A stretch of 64,000 nt of DNA from Nonomuraea sp. NBC_00507 (lineage in GTDB: Bacteria; Actinomycetota; Actinomycetes; Streptosporangiales; Streptosporangiaceae): NCBI RefSeq assembly GCF_036013525.1, contig NZ_CP107853.1, positions 4,092,001-4,156,000 of the forward strand, in the 5' to 3' direction. The position numbers were made by a program, and so were the translations under genes. Shown piece by piece: positions 44,796 to 54,101 of this stretch; position 1 is the stretch's first letter, and every line of letters starts with the position of its first letter. Under the pieces are notes generated by a model that worked only from the letters and a program-made list of their open reading frames with translations, had not been told where the DNA came from and ran no database searches.

Positions 44796-46271
44796 TCACG
44801 CGGCGGCGCGTCCGCCGGCGGTGGCGCGCTGGGCGTCGATCCGCGACGTGGTCGCCGAGGTGCCCCCGGCGTCGTACTGGATGGCTCTTCCCGTCGCCTG
44901 CAGCCGCTGCAGGTTCTGCGCGACCGAGTTGCCGGGGAAGGCCTGCTTGAGCAGCGCGAACGTGCCCGCCACGTGTGGTGCGGACATCGACGTGCCGCTC
45001 GCCTCCCGGTACATCCCGCTGGGCACCGCCGAGCGGACGCGCACGCCCGGCGCGAACAGGTCGAGCAGCGGCCCCCGGTTGGTGAACGAGGCCAGCCTGT
45101 CGGCGTCGTCGGTCGCGCCTACCGCGACGGCGGTGGAGATGCAGGCGGGGGCGCTGACGCCGTTCGCGGAGCCGTTGTTGCCCGCCGCCACCACTGGCGC
45201 CACCCCGAGCCCCACCAGGGTGTCGAAGTCCGGCTTGACCGCGGCGGCGCTCGGGTTGCCGTCACACGCCGTGGTGTACGGGCCGCCGCCGCCCAGGCTC
45301 ATGTTCACCGCCGCGATGTTGTGCGTCCTGACCACCCTGGCGACGTACTCGAGCGCCAGCTTCTGATCGGAGGTGTAGCTCAGGAGGCACGGCGACATTC
45401 TCCTGCCGCCCCCGCAGAGCTGGGGGTTGTCCACCCGGCTGAAGACCTGGATCGGCAGGATGCCGGCCGCGGGCGCGACTCCGTCGGCCGGGGCGCCGGG
45501 GGCCATCCTGCCCGCCGCGATGCCGGCCACGTGGGAGCCGTGGTCGCAGATGCTCCTCCCGCTGACCATGCACTGCGCGGTCTCGGCGTCCGCCGCGCCG
45601 GGGCCGGTCTGGCTGGGCTGGTTGTTCGGGCAGAGGGAGACCGTGCGGTCGCCGGCGTCGGATGAGGAGAAGCACGCCTCGTCCACCAGCCGGCTGGTGA
45701 AGAAACCGTGGTCGCGGTCGATTCCCGTGTCGAGGACGGCGATCGCCGTGCCCCTGCCGGTCCAGCCTGCGGTGTTCGCCCGGTTCGAGCGGATCACGAC
45801 AGTGCTGGTGTCGAGGGCGGGCGAGTGGAGCTCGTCCTTGTAGACCGCCTGGACGCGGACGTCCTTCTGGAGCATGGCGAGCGTCGGCTGGTCCACTTTG
45901 GCGACGAAGAAGTTCGGCGATTTCGCCGACTGCAGGACCCGGCTGCCCTGGGAGGTCTGTTCGATGTCGCCGGCGACGGCGTCCACGCTCTGGCCCGGCT
46001 TGACCTGGATGATGGAGCGGACCCTGGCCCCCGACTCGATCTCTTCGACGAGCGCGGGGCTGATGGCCGGGCCGGTCATGTCGGCGTTGCCGGGTGTGAG
46101 GCGCGAGTTGCCGGATCTCGGCGCGCCTGGCGTGCCTGTGTCGGCCGAGCCCGGCGCGCTGGGCGTTCCGGTGGTGTCGGTGGTGTCGGCGTGGAGTGCC
46201 GGGGCCGTGCAGAGCACGGCGGATATGGCGGCCAGCGCGGTGGTGCGGGCGAGCAAGGACCGTAGCCTCAC
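44796..46271 (-). CDS. Secreted S8 subtilisin-like protease 2
   Basis: A 491-residue preproprotease. Signal peptide (about 1-30), a Thr/Gly/Pro-rich segment at about 30-70, propeptide to about 150, then the triad: Asp in IAVLDTGIDRDHG, His in DHGSHVAGIAAG, Ser in ASGTSMSAPHVAG. It has the same paired cysteine loops as subtilase 1 and an extra GGGRRMSPC insertion. Target proteins unknown. It is separated from its neighbours by hairpins, so it is probably transcribed singly. Confidence 0.93.
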   Translation of the reverse strand: MRLRSLLARTTALAAISAVLCTAPALHADTTDTTGTPSAPGSADTGTPGAPRSGNSRLTPGNADMTGPAISPALVEEIESGARVRSIIQVKPGQSVDAVAGDIEQTSQGSRVLQSAKSPNFFVAKVDQPTLAMLQKDVRVQAVYKDELHSPALDTSTVVIRSNRANTAGWTGRGTAIAVLDTGIDRDHGFFTSRLVDEACFSSSDAGDRTVSLCPNNQPSQTGPGAADAETAQCMVSGRSICDHGSHVAGIAAGRMAPGAPADGVAPAAGILPIQVFSRVDNPQLCGGGRRMSPCLLSYTSDQKLALEYVARVVRTHNIAAVNMSLGGGGPYTTACDGNPSAAAVKPDFDTLVGLGVAPVVAAGNNGSANGVSAPACISTAVAVGATDDADRLASFTNRGPLLDLFAPGVRVRSAVPSGMYREASGTSMSAPHVAGTFALLKQAFPGNSVAQNLQRLQATGRAIQYDAGGTSATTSRIDAQRATAGGRAAA

Positions 46272-46443
46272 TGTTTCCTCCGAGGACGGCTGTGACGTGG
46301 CTGAGGCTGGAGCCGTGAAGCTCTTCCGGCTCCCGGCTTGCGTACAGCCGCATACATCCCCACCTGCGACAACTGTGATGTCGGTGACCTATGTGCCGTA
46401 GGTAAGCGTTGGAGGTGTTTTTACGTTCTTGGGGCAAAAGAGA

Positions 46444-46469
46444 AAGGCCGGTCAAGACTGACCGGCCTT
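46444..46469 (-). terminator. Rho-independent terminator of subtilase 3
   Basis: AAGGCCGGTCA, loop AGAC, TGACCGGCCTT: an 11-bp perfect stem 13 nt beyond the subtilase 3 stop, followed on the minus strand by a T-rich stretch (TCTTTTG). Confidence 0.85.
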
Positions 46470-46482
46470 CTCTGACAGTGAG

Positions 46483-48384
46483 CTACTTGACGGTTTTGAG
46501 GATGTCCTTCGTCGCCTTCTTCAGCGCCGCCGCGGACGGCTTGCTGCTCAGCCGCACCTTCTCCGCCGCGGTCAGCGTCGTGGTGCCGTTCGTGCCGTGG
46601 GCCCAGTTCAGCCAGGCCGTCAGCAGCGCGCTCTCGAGCTTGCCCTTACCGGTCTTGGTGTTCTTCAGCACCCGGTACGCCTTGCCCAGCGACGACGCCT
46701 TCGTCAGCTCGGGGAACACCTTGCTCGACTTGCTGATCAGCTTGAGGTAGCAGGTGAGCGTGGCGTCGGGGATCGTGCCGCTGCTGCGGTGGATCTCCAC
46801 GGCCCAGGTCTTGGCCGGCATCTTCGTGGCGGCCGTGCCGCGTGTGCACACCGCCGCCGTGGTGGCCGGCGTCGGCGTGACGGTCACCGTGACCGTGACG
46901 GTCGGCAGCGGGACCGGCGACGTGGACGACGAAGGCTCATCTGAAGGTTCGTCCGACGGCTCGTCCGAGGGATTGTCGTCGGGAGGCTCAGGGCTCGGGC
47001 CGCTCTCCGTGGGGCCGGGCTCCGGCGGAGCGACCGGGGTCTGCGTGATGGGCGGCTGCGTCGTCGCGCCGGCCAGCGCCGCCGCCAGGTCCAGGCGCGG
47101 CGTTGTGACCTGCGTGCCGTTGGCCTGGTATACGTACGGCCGGCCGGTCGTCTTCAACGTGTTGATCAGGTCGGGCATCGCCGTCTGCGGCGCCGCCTGC
47201 TTCATCAGCGCCAGCGCGCCGGCCACGTGCGGCGTGGCCATCGACGTGCCGCTGTAGACGGTCGTCACGTTGTCCGGCACCGACGACTCGATGTCCACAC
47301 CCGGCGCGAACAGGTCCACCAGCGCACCGCGGTTGGAGAAGTCCGCGATGGCGTCGCTACCGTCGTTCGCCCCGACGGCCACCGCCGAGGTGATGCAGGC
47401 CGGGTACGACGCCCCTTCGAAGAACTCGTTCCCCGCCGCCACCACGGTCGCCGTGCCCTTGGCCAGCAGCGCGTCGATCTTCGGCTTGAAGATCGCGCCC
47501 TCTTCGCTGGCGTCGCACTCGGTCTCCGACACCATGCCGCCCAGGCTCAGGTTCACCGCGGCGACCGGCTGGGTCAGCCCGGCCACGTAGTCCATGGCCA
47601 GCCGCAGCGACGACTCGAACGCCAGCAGGCACGACGGCTCGCCGCAGACGTCCTCGTCGTTGACCCGGCTGAACACCTGCACCGCCACGATTCCGGCGCC
47701 CGGCGCCACGCCTCCCGTGCCGGCCGCGATGCCCGCGACGTGGGTGCCGTGATCGCACAGGTTGGCGCCGCCCGCCAGGCACTTCGCCGTCATGGCGTCG
47801 GCCGCGCCGGCCCCGATCTGCTCCGGCTGCCCGTTCGGGCACAGCGACTCCACGCCGCTCTCCACGGCCGAGAAGCATGCCTCGGCCACGATCCGGTTGC
47901 CGAACCACGGATGGTCGCGGTCGATGCCGGTGTCCAGCACGGCCACGGCCTGGCCGGTCCCGGTGAAGCCCTTGGCGTGCGCCTGGTCGGCGCCGATCAG
48001 CTTGAGGCTGGGGGAGACGTCGGCAGGCGTGTACGTCCTGTCCCGGTGGATCGAGGTGACCCGCGGATCCTCGGCCAGCTTGGCCAGTTCCTCCGCGGTG
48101 CCCTCGACGACCATGAACGACTGGTTCTGCGGCCGCAGCAGCACGTCCACGCTCTCGGCCGCCGCCTGGCTCGCCACGGGCTCGTTCTGGGCGGGCTCGG
48201 TCAGCTCGACGATGGCCCGCTCGGCGCCGCCGTCGGCGGCTAAGCCATCCTCGACCTTGTCCTGAGCGATGGTGCTGCTGGGCGCGGGGGTCGGTGTCGG
48301 TGTCGGGTCGTCTGCGTAGGCCGGACCCGCTAACGGGAGCACGGCCAGCACGGTCGAGCACACGATCAGATGGCGAAGTCGCAC
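46483..48384 (-). CDS. Secreted S8 subtilisin-like protease 3 with C-terminal extension
   Basis: A 633-residue protein. Signal peptide (about 1-24), propeptide, catalytic domain with Asp in VAVLDTGIDRDHP, His in DHGTHVAGIAAG and Ser in YSGTSMATPHVAGA. Unlike its two paralogues it continues with an acidic Pro/Ser linker (repeated DEPSDEPSDEPS) and a Thr/Val-rich stretch. It ends in a 110-residue helical domain of unknown type (TCYLKLISKSSKVFPELTK). The linker suggests attachment or spacing from the cell surface. Confidence 0.92.
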   Translation of the reverse strand: MRLRHLIVCSTVLAVLPLAGPAYADDPTPTPTPAPSSTIAQDKVEDGLAADGGAERAIVELTEPAQNEPVASQAAAESVDVLLRPQNQSFMVVEGTAEELAKLAEDPRVTSIHRDRTYTPADVSPSLKLIGADQAHAKGFTGTGQAVAVLDTGIDRDHPWFGNRIVAEACFSAVESGVESLCPNGQPEQIGAGAADAMTAKCLAGGANLCDHGTHVAGIAAGTGGVAPGAGIVAVQVFSRVNDEDVCGEPSCLLAFESSLRLAMDYVAGLTQPVAAVNLSLGGMVSETECDASEEGAIFKPKIDALLAKGTATVVAAGNEFFEGASYPACITSAVAVGANDGSDAIADFSNRGALVDLFAPGVDIESSVPDNVTTVYSGTSMATPHVAGALALMKQAAPQTAMPDLINTLKTTGRPYVYQANGTQVTTPRLDLAAALAGATTQPPITQTPVAPPEPGPTESGPSPEPPDDNPSDEPSDEPSDEPSSSTSPVPLPTVTVTVTVTPTPATTAAVCTRGTAATKMPAKTWAVEIHRSSGTIPDATLTCYLKLISKSSKVFPELTKASSLGKAYRVLKNTKTGKGKLESALLTAWLNWAHGTNGTTTLTAAEKVRLSSKPSAAALKKATKDILKTVK

Positions 48385-48483
48385 GCGTTCTTCCTCCGAG
48401 GGGGATGATCTCGGAGTTTATGGCGATTTGGCCGGCAGGCACAGGCCCCGAGCCCGGTTTCCCACCGAACTTTCAGCGGACGT

Positions 48484-50643
48484 TCAGCGCGTGCCCTCGT
48501 GCGTGAGCCACACCGCTCCCATCGGCGGCACCCGCAGCGTGGTGGAATACGGCAGCCCGTGGTAGGCCTCCATGGCCGCCTCGACCGACCCCATGTTGCC
48601 CACGCCGCTGCCCCAGTAGGCGTAGGCGTCGGTGTTGACCGCCTCCTCCCACCGCCCCGCGTACGGGAGCCCGAGCCGGTAGTTCTCGTGCGGCGCGCCG
48701 CTGAAGTTCACCACGCACGCCACCGCCGACCCGTCGCTCGCGTAGCGGACGAACGAGAACGTGTTCCCGGAAGCGTCGTCGGCGTCGATCCACCGGAACC
48801 CCTCCGGCGAGGAGTCCTGCTGCCAGAGCGCCGGAGTCTCCTTGTAGATCCGGTTCAGGTCGCGGACCAGCCGCTGCACGCCCTGGTGCCCCTCGAACTC
48901 CAGCACCCACCAGTCCAGGCCGCGCTCCTCCGACCACTCCGAACCCTGGCCGAACTCGCCGCCCATGAACAGCAGCTGCTTGCCCGGATGCGCCCACATG
49001 AACGCCAGCAGCGCCCGCAGCTGCGCGAAGCGCTGCCACTCGTCGCCGGGCATCTTGCCGAGCAGCGAGCCCTTGCCGTGCACGACCTCGTCGTGCGACA
49101 GCGGCAGCACGTAGTGCTCGGAGTACGCGTACAGCAGCGAGAACGTCATCTGGTGGTGGTGATACTGGCGGAAGATCGGCTCATGGCGCAGGTATTCGAG
49201 CGTGTCGTGCATCCAGCCCATGTTCCACTTGAACCCGAACCCGAGCCCGCCCAGGTGCACCGGCCGCGACACCCCCGGCCAGGCCGTCGACTCCTCCGCC
49301 ACGGTCGAGATGCCGGGCATCTCCCGGTAGCAGACGGCGTTCATCTCCTTGAGGAAGTCGACCGCGTCCAGGTTTTCCCTGCCGCCGTAGACGTTCGGTG
49401 TCCACTCGCCCTCGCGGCGCGAGTAGTCCAGGTAGAGCATCGACGCCACCGCGTCCACCCGCAGCCCGTCGATGTGGAACTCCTTGAGCCAATAGAGCGC
49501 GTTGGCGACCAGGAAGTTACGCACTTCCCTGCGGCCGAAGTCGAAGACGTACGTGCCCCAGTCCGGGTGCTCGCCCCTGCCCGGGTCGGCGTGCTCGTAC
49601 AGTGGCGTGCCGTCGAAGCGCGCCAGCGCCCAGTCGTCCATCGGGAAGTGCGCCGGCACCCAGTCCAGCAGCACGCCGATGCCCCGCTGGTGCATGCGGT
49701 CCACGAAGTGGCGGAACTCGTCGGGGGTGCCGAACCTCGCCGTCGGCGCGTAGTAGGACGTCACCTGGTAGCCCCACGACCCGCCGAACGGGTGCTCGGC
49801 CACCGGCAGCAGCTCCACGTGCGTGAACCCCATGTCGGCGACGTACTCCGACAGCTGGTCGGCCAGCTCCACATACGTCAGCCCGGGCCGCCACGACCCC
49901 AGGTGCACCTCGTAGATGCTCATCGGCTCGGCCGGGGAGTGCTTGTCCGGCCGGTTCGCCATCCACACCTCGTCGTCCCAGCTGTAGGCCGACTTGTCCA
50001 CCACGGAGGCCGTCAGCGGCGGCACCTCGGTCCGCCTGGCCATCGGGTCGGCCTTGTCCCGCCAGATGCCGTCCGCGCCGAGGATCTGGTATTTGTATCG
50101 CTCGCCCGCCGCCAGCTCGGGGATGAACAGCTCCCACACCCCTGACCGGCCCAGCGACCGCATCGGGTAAGCGGTGCCGTCCCAATGGTTGAAGTCGCCG
50201 ACGACCCTGATGCCGCGCGCGTTCGGCGCCCAGACGGCGAACGCGGCGCCCTCGACGTCCTCATGCTTCATCACCCGCGCGCCGAGCGCCTCCCACAGCC
50301 GCTCGTGCCGCCCCTCGCCGATGAGATGCAGGTCCACTTCTCCCAGCGTGGGCCAGTGCCGGTACGGATCCCGGAACGTACGCGGCTCCGCGCCGGCGTA
50401 TTTGACGCTGAGCGTGTAGTCGGGCACCTTGTCCAGGCCGGGGACCGTGACCTCGAACACCCCGTGAGCCTGGTGTTTCATGTCGTGGGCCGTACCGTCC
50501 TCCAGCACCACCCTGACCCGCTCGGCAAGCGGGCGCAGCGCGCGGAAGACCACCCCGCCCGCGACGGGGTGCGCTCCCAGCACGGAGTGCGGATCATGGT
50601 GCGCCCCGCCTGCCAGGCGGTCGAGCTCTGTCCTCATCGGCAT
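48484..50643 (-). CDS. glgB: 1,4-alpha-glucan branching enzyme
   Basis: A 719-residue GH13 enzyme. An N-terminal beta domain ([12 protein letters not shown]) is followed by a CBM48 module ([22 protein letters not shown]), the catalytic barrel and the C-terminal all-beta domain. Catalytic residues: Asp in [14 protein letters not shown], Glu in [11 protein letters not shown], Asp in [13 protein letters not shown]. It makes alpha-1,6 branches in the glycogen-like glucan produced by the GlgE pathway. Maltokinase of the same pathway is 12 kb away on the same strand; in many actinomycetes the two genes adjoin. Confidence 0.96.
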   Translation of the reverse strand: MPMRTELDRLAGGAHHDPHSVLGAHPVAGGVVFRALRPLAERVRVVLEDGTAHDMKHQAHGVFEVTVPGLDKVPDYTLSVKYAGAEPRTFRDPYRHWPTLGEVDLHLIGEGRHERLWEALGARVMKHEDVEGAAFAVWAPNARGIRVVGDFNHWDGTAYPMRSLGRSGVWELFIPELAAGERYKYQILGADGIWRDKADPMARRTEVPPLTASVVDKSAYSWDDEVWMANRPDKHSPAEPMSIYEVHLGSWRPGLTYVELADQLSEYVADMGFTHVELLPVAEHPFGGSWGYQVTSYYAPTARFGTPDEFRHFVDRMHQRGIGVLLDWVPAHFPMDDWALARFDGTPLYEHADPGRGEHPDWGTYVFDFGRREVRNFLVANALYWLKEFHIDGLRVDAVASMLYLDYSRREGEWTPNVYGGRENLDAVDFLKEMNAVCYREMPGISTVAEESTAWPGVSRPVHLGGLGFGFKWNMGWMHDTLEYLRHEPIFRQYHHHQMTFSLLYAYSEHYVLPLSHDEVVHGKGSLLGKMPGDEWQRFAQLRALLAFMWAHPGKQLLFMGGEFGQGSEWSEERGLDWWVLEFEGHQGVQRLVRDLNRIYKETPALWQQDSSPEGFRWIDADDASGNTFSFVRYASDGSAVACVVNFSGAPHENYRLGLPYAGRWEEAVNTDAYAYWGSGVGNMGSVEAAMEAYHGLPYSTTLRVPPMGAVWLTHEGTR

Positions 50644-50831
50644 GCTCCCAACCTTGCCCTACGATGACCGTTCATCCCAGGCACTGCCCGCTTTCACCGA
50701 GACAATCACAGAAAGTGCAAAATCCCAGCTCTATCACAAGAGGATGCCGGGACGGAAACTGATCCTTTCCACGTTCTTGGCTCGACATACTGGTGCGCTG
50801 CCCGATCACCCCCTCCAGAGAGGTCCGAGCC

Positions 50832-51536
50832 ATGTATCCGCCACCCCCTTCGGCCGCATACCCGCCTTCACCCCCGCCCTTACGCCCGGTCCGCGGCGTC
50901 GCGATGTTCGCGGTGGTGGCGCTGGTGTGCGACTCGCTTGTCGGCGTCGCCGCCGCGGTCATCGATTTCTGGTACGCGGCCCTGGTCGATCGCATGATCG
51001 CCGATCCCGACTCCGTGACGGAGGCGGAGATCAACACGGGCGACCTCGTCTACCAAGTGTCCGGCATCGTGGAGCTTCTGGCGTACGTCGTCACAGCCGT
51101 GGCGTTCCTGGTCTGGCTGTTCCGGGTCAGGGAGAACGCCGAGATCCTCGCGCCGGACGGGCACCGGCGGGCCAAGCCCTGGCTCATCTTCGGGTGGATC
51201 GTGCCGATCATCGCGTACTGGTTCCCGAAGCAGATCGTGGACGACATCTGGGACGCCTCCGCCCGCACTCCCTCACCTCCCAAAGGCCTGTTCCACGCCT
51301 GGTGGGCGGTCTGGGTGGTCGAAAACCTGATGGCCACTGTGGTCTCGCGCCTGCTGTTCGACGCAGAGGAGCTGGATCAGATCGCCGCGGCGGCGCGGTT
51401 CGACGTGGTGAGCATCGGGCTGATGCTGGTTGCCGCCGTGCTCGCCATCTTCGTGGTCCGGCGGATCACCGACGTCCAGGAAGAGCACCGCTCGGCGGCC
51501 TTCCGCGGCGTCCCGGGGGCGTATCCGGCGTACTAG
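50832..51536 (+). CDS. DUF4328 membrane protein
   Basis: A 234-residue protein: Pro/Tyr-rich cytoplasmic start (MYPPPPSAAYPPSPPPLRP), then about four to five membrane helices (VAMFAVVALVCDSLVGVAAAV, LLAYVVTAVAFLVWLFRV, PWLIFGWIVPIIAYWFPKQIV, VVSIGLMLVAAVLAIFVV). The RVRENAEILAP and GWIVPIIAYWFPKQIVDDIW motifs define the DUF4328 family. Function unknown. Convergent with the response regulator; stops are 3 nt apart. Its 5' region (50644-50831), shared with glgB, shows no other gene. Confidence 0.85.
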   Translation: MYPPPPSAAYPPSPPPLRPVRGVAMFAVVALVCDSLVGVAAAVIDFWYAALVDRMIADPDSVTEAEINTGDLVYQVSGIVELLAYVVTAVAFLVWLFRVRENAEILAPDGHRRAKPWLIFGWIVPIIAYWFPKQIVDDIWDASARTPSPPKGLFHAWWAVWVVENLMATVVSRLLFDAEELDQIAAAARFDVVSIGLMLVAAVLAIFVVRRITDVQEEHRSAAFRGVPGAYPAY

Positions 51537-51539
51537 CTC

Positions 51540-52196
51540 CTAGGTGGAGCGGAGCAGGGTGAGGACGGCGAGCACGCGGCGGTGGCGGTCGGTGGACTCG
51601 GGGATGCGGAGCTTGGCGAAGATGTTGCCCACGTGGGCCTCCACCGTACGCAGGCTGAGGTGGAGCAGGTCGCAGATGCCCTGGTTGGAGTGCCCCTCGG
51701 CCATCAGCGACAGCACCTCGCGCTCCCGCTTGGAGAGCAGATCGAGCGGATCTCCCCGCCGGCGCCGGCTCATCAGCCGGGTCACGATCGTGGGATCGAC
51801 CACGCACTCGCCCTCGGCGATCCGGCGCAGCGCGTCGAGCAGCACCGACAGGTCGGAGACCCGTTCCTTGAGCAAGTATCCGACCTTCTCCGGGTAGCGG
51901 TCCAGGAGTTGCATCGCGTAGCGCGAGTCGAGGTAGTGCGACAGCACCAGCACGCCCGTGCCGGGGAACTCCTCGCGGATCTTCAGCGCGGCGACCAGGC
52001 CCTCGTCGGTGTGGGTGGGCGGCATCCTGATGTCCACGATGGCGATGTCAGGACGCAGCTCCTCCACCCGCCTCAGCAGGGCGGGGGCGTCGCCCACGGT
52101 GGCGGCGACCTCGACGCCCGTCTCGGTCAGGAGACGGTCGAGCCCTTCCCGGAGCAACACCTCGTCGTCGGCGATGAGCACGCGCATGGTATCCAT
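51540..52196 (-). CDS. NarL/LuxR-family response regulator
   Basis: A 218-residue protein. Receiver domain (VLIADDEVLL with Asp pair; phosphoacceptor Asp in AIVDIRMPP at about 55; Lys in YLLKERV) and C-terminal LuxR HTH (LSKREREVLSLMAEGHSNQGI, LSLRTVEAHVGNIF). The ATG directly abuts the upstream kinase stop; an in-frame ATG at 52187 is alternative. Forms a two-component pair with the kinase. Confidence 0.93.
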   Translation of the reverse strand: MDTMRVLIADDEVLLREGLDRLLTETGVEVAATVGDAPALLRRVEELRPDIAIVDIRMPPTHTDEGLVAALKIREEFPGTGVLVLSHYLDSRYAMQLLDRYPEKVGYLLKERVSDLSVLLDALRRIAEGECVVDPTIVTRLMSRRRRGDPLDLLSKREREVLSLMAEGHSNQGICDLLHLSLRTVEAHVGNIFAKLRIPESTDRHRRVLAVLTLLRST

Positions 52197-53927
52197 CTAC
52201 ACACTCGCAGTGCCCGGCGTACAGGGGGTTGCGGGCAAGCCGACCCGGATCAGCGTCTCGCCGCCGTCCAGCGGGAGGACCTCCAGGGTGCCGTCCAGGG
52301 CGCCGACGCGGTCGCGCAAGTCGTCCAGCCCATCGCCCAGCGGGCCGTCGAGGTGGATCTCCAGCCGGAGGAGGTCACCGGACTCCATGGCGCGCAGCCG
52401 CGCCTCGCCGGGCCGGCCCCGCTTCAGGCTCTCCGCGACCACCAGGTACGCCGCAGCCTCCACCGAAGGCTCGTACCTGCGCCCGCTCAGCCCTTCCGCC
52501 GCCAGTGGGAACTCGTCGGCCAGCGCGTCCACGGCCGCGGCCAGCCCTTCGCTCGACAGCACGCCCGGATACAGGCCATGGGCCACGGCCCTCAGGTCCG
52601 CCACCGCCGCCCGTACCTCGGCCTCCGCCTCCTCCAACAGGGCGGCGCGACCCGCGTCGGGGCAGCGCAGCCGGGCCAGGCGGATGGACAAGGACAGCGC
52701 CACCACCCGCTGCTGGGCACCGTCGTGCAGGTCGCGCTCCAGCCGTCGGCGCTCCGCGTCGCCCGCCTGCACGATCCTGGTCTGTGAGGCACGTAGGTCG
52801 GCCAGCCGCGCGCGGGTGTGGGCCCGCAGGCGCTCGTTCTCCAGCGCCAGTCTCGTGGCGGCGCTGAGGGCGCCGATCTGGCTCTCGTCCTGGTTCTCGT
52901 CGTCGAACAGGCTGTGCCGGTGGGCCAGGAGCGCCACCAGGGCGCCGCCGCGCGTCAGCCTGGTGATCGCGGCCTCCCGAGCGGGCGTGGCGGGGGTCCC
53001 GTCGGCGTCCACCAGGCGGCCGTCGTCCAGCGGGTAGTACACCCGCAGGCCCGGATCGCCCAGCGTGCGGGCCAGGGCGTCGCTCAGCCCGCCGGGCGGG
53101 GGCGACCCGGCGGTCTCCACGACCAGCGCCGCGAGCCGGGCCCGGGTCCTGCGCAGCCGTGCCCAGTGCACGCCGGTGCCCAGCGCGATCGCGGTGAGCG
53201 CCGCGGCCTGGGCGTACCAGAGGATCGTGTCGGGCGGGGCGGTGCTCACGTACCCGGCGGGAAGGGCCAGCCCGTACGCCGCCGCGGCCGCGACGAGGTA
53301 GGCCACCCCCGGAACCAGCAGCGACGCGAGCCTGCGGCGGCGCGCCACCGAGGCGCGGGCGAGCCGCTCGCACAGCACCACGGCCACGCCGATCATGCTG
53401 ATGGCGGCCATCAGCATGCCCGCGCGTATCGACCACAGCGCCGCGCCGGGGAGGTGCCAGATCGCCAGCGGGTTGACTGGACAGGTGCCGCAGCCCGACC
53501 CGCGAGGATCGGACAGCACGCCGCTCCCCACCGCCACCAGCGCGAACCCGGCATACCCCGCGATCATCAGCCTCGTCCTCGTGGACGAGGCGTAGGAGAG
53601 CAGGGCATGGGCGGTCAGCACCGGGACCGCCGGGGAGAGCAGGAGCCCGGCGGCGAAGGCCGCCGATACCGCGATCTCGGGATTGGTCCAGCCGGTGAGC
53701 ATCCAGCAGACGCCCGCGGCGCCCAGGAGAACGCGGAACGCGGCGCCCGGCCGCCGGCGCGCGCCCGGCACGGCCGCCACGACCAGGGACCCGCCCGCCA
53801 CCAGGTGCGCCGCCACGGCCACAGGGGAGCCGGCCGCGGGGGAATAGCCGGGGAAGCGCGCCGCAGCCACCGCCGCGACCATGCCGGCCACCGCTCCCGC
53901 CAGGAGGATCGCCGTCCGGATGAGCAT
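52197..53927 (-). CDS. NarL-type sensor histidine kinase with degenerate ATP-binding domain
   Basis: About 576 residues. Six to seven membrane helices at about 5-230, a linker sensor region, then HisKA_3 with the phospho-acceptor His in RDLHDGAQQRVVALSLS. The HATPase_c domain is odd: where the N-box should read ...EALTNAAKHA it has VVAESLKRGRPGEARLR, and the sequence is about 30 residues short there, though the final G-box region (LDDLRDRVGALDGTLEV) is recognisable. ATP binding is doubtful. ATG 53927 is the first plausible start; no strong RBS. Confidence 0.85.
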   Translation of the reverse strand: MLIRTAILLAGAVAGMVAAVAAARFPGYSPAAGSPVAVAAHLVAGGSLVVAAVPGARRRPGAAFRVLLGAAGVCWMLTGWTNPEIAVSAAFAAGLLLSPAVPVLTAHALLSYASSTRTRLMIAGYAGFALVAVGSGVLSDPRGSGCGTCPVNPLAIWHLPGAALWSIRAGMLMAAISMIGVAVVLCERLARASVARRRRLASLLVPGVAYLVAAAAAYGLALPAGYVSTAPPDTILWYAQAAALTAIALGTGVHWARLRRTRARLAALVVETAGSPPPGGLSDALARTLGDPGLRVYYPLDDGRLVDADGTPATPAREAAITRLTRGGALVALLAHRHSLFDDENQDESQIGALSAATRLALENERLRAHTRARLADLRASQTRIVQAGDAERRRLERDLHDGAQQRVVALSLSIRLARLRCPDAGRAALLEEAEAEVRAAVADLRAVAHGLYPGVLSSEGLAAAVDALADEFPLAAEGLSGRRYEPSVEAAAYLVVAESLKRGRPGEARLRAMESGDLLRLEIHLDGPLGDGLDDLRDRVGALDGTLEVLPLDGGETLIRVGLPATPCTPGTASV

Positions 53928-54101
53928 GGGCCCATGGTGACAGCGCCCGCCGCCCGGCAGAAGGGGGCCAGCACGCGGCTGCCGTACGTGCGCACCCGTA
54001 GGCCGAAAGGGCACGATCGGGTGGACGCCCCGAAGCACCGGGTCATGCCCGACACCTAGCCTCGTCGCCACCGGAGTCGAAGGCCGGGAAGGAGAGCGGT
54101 C

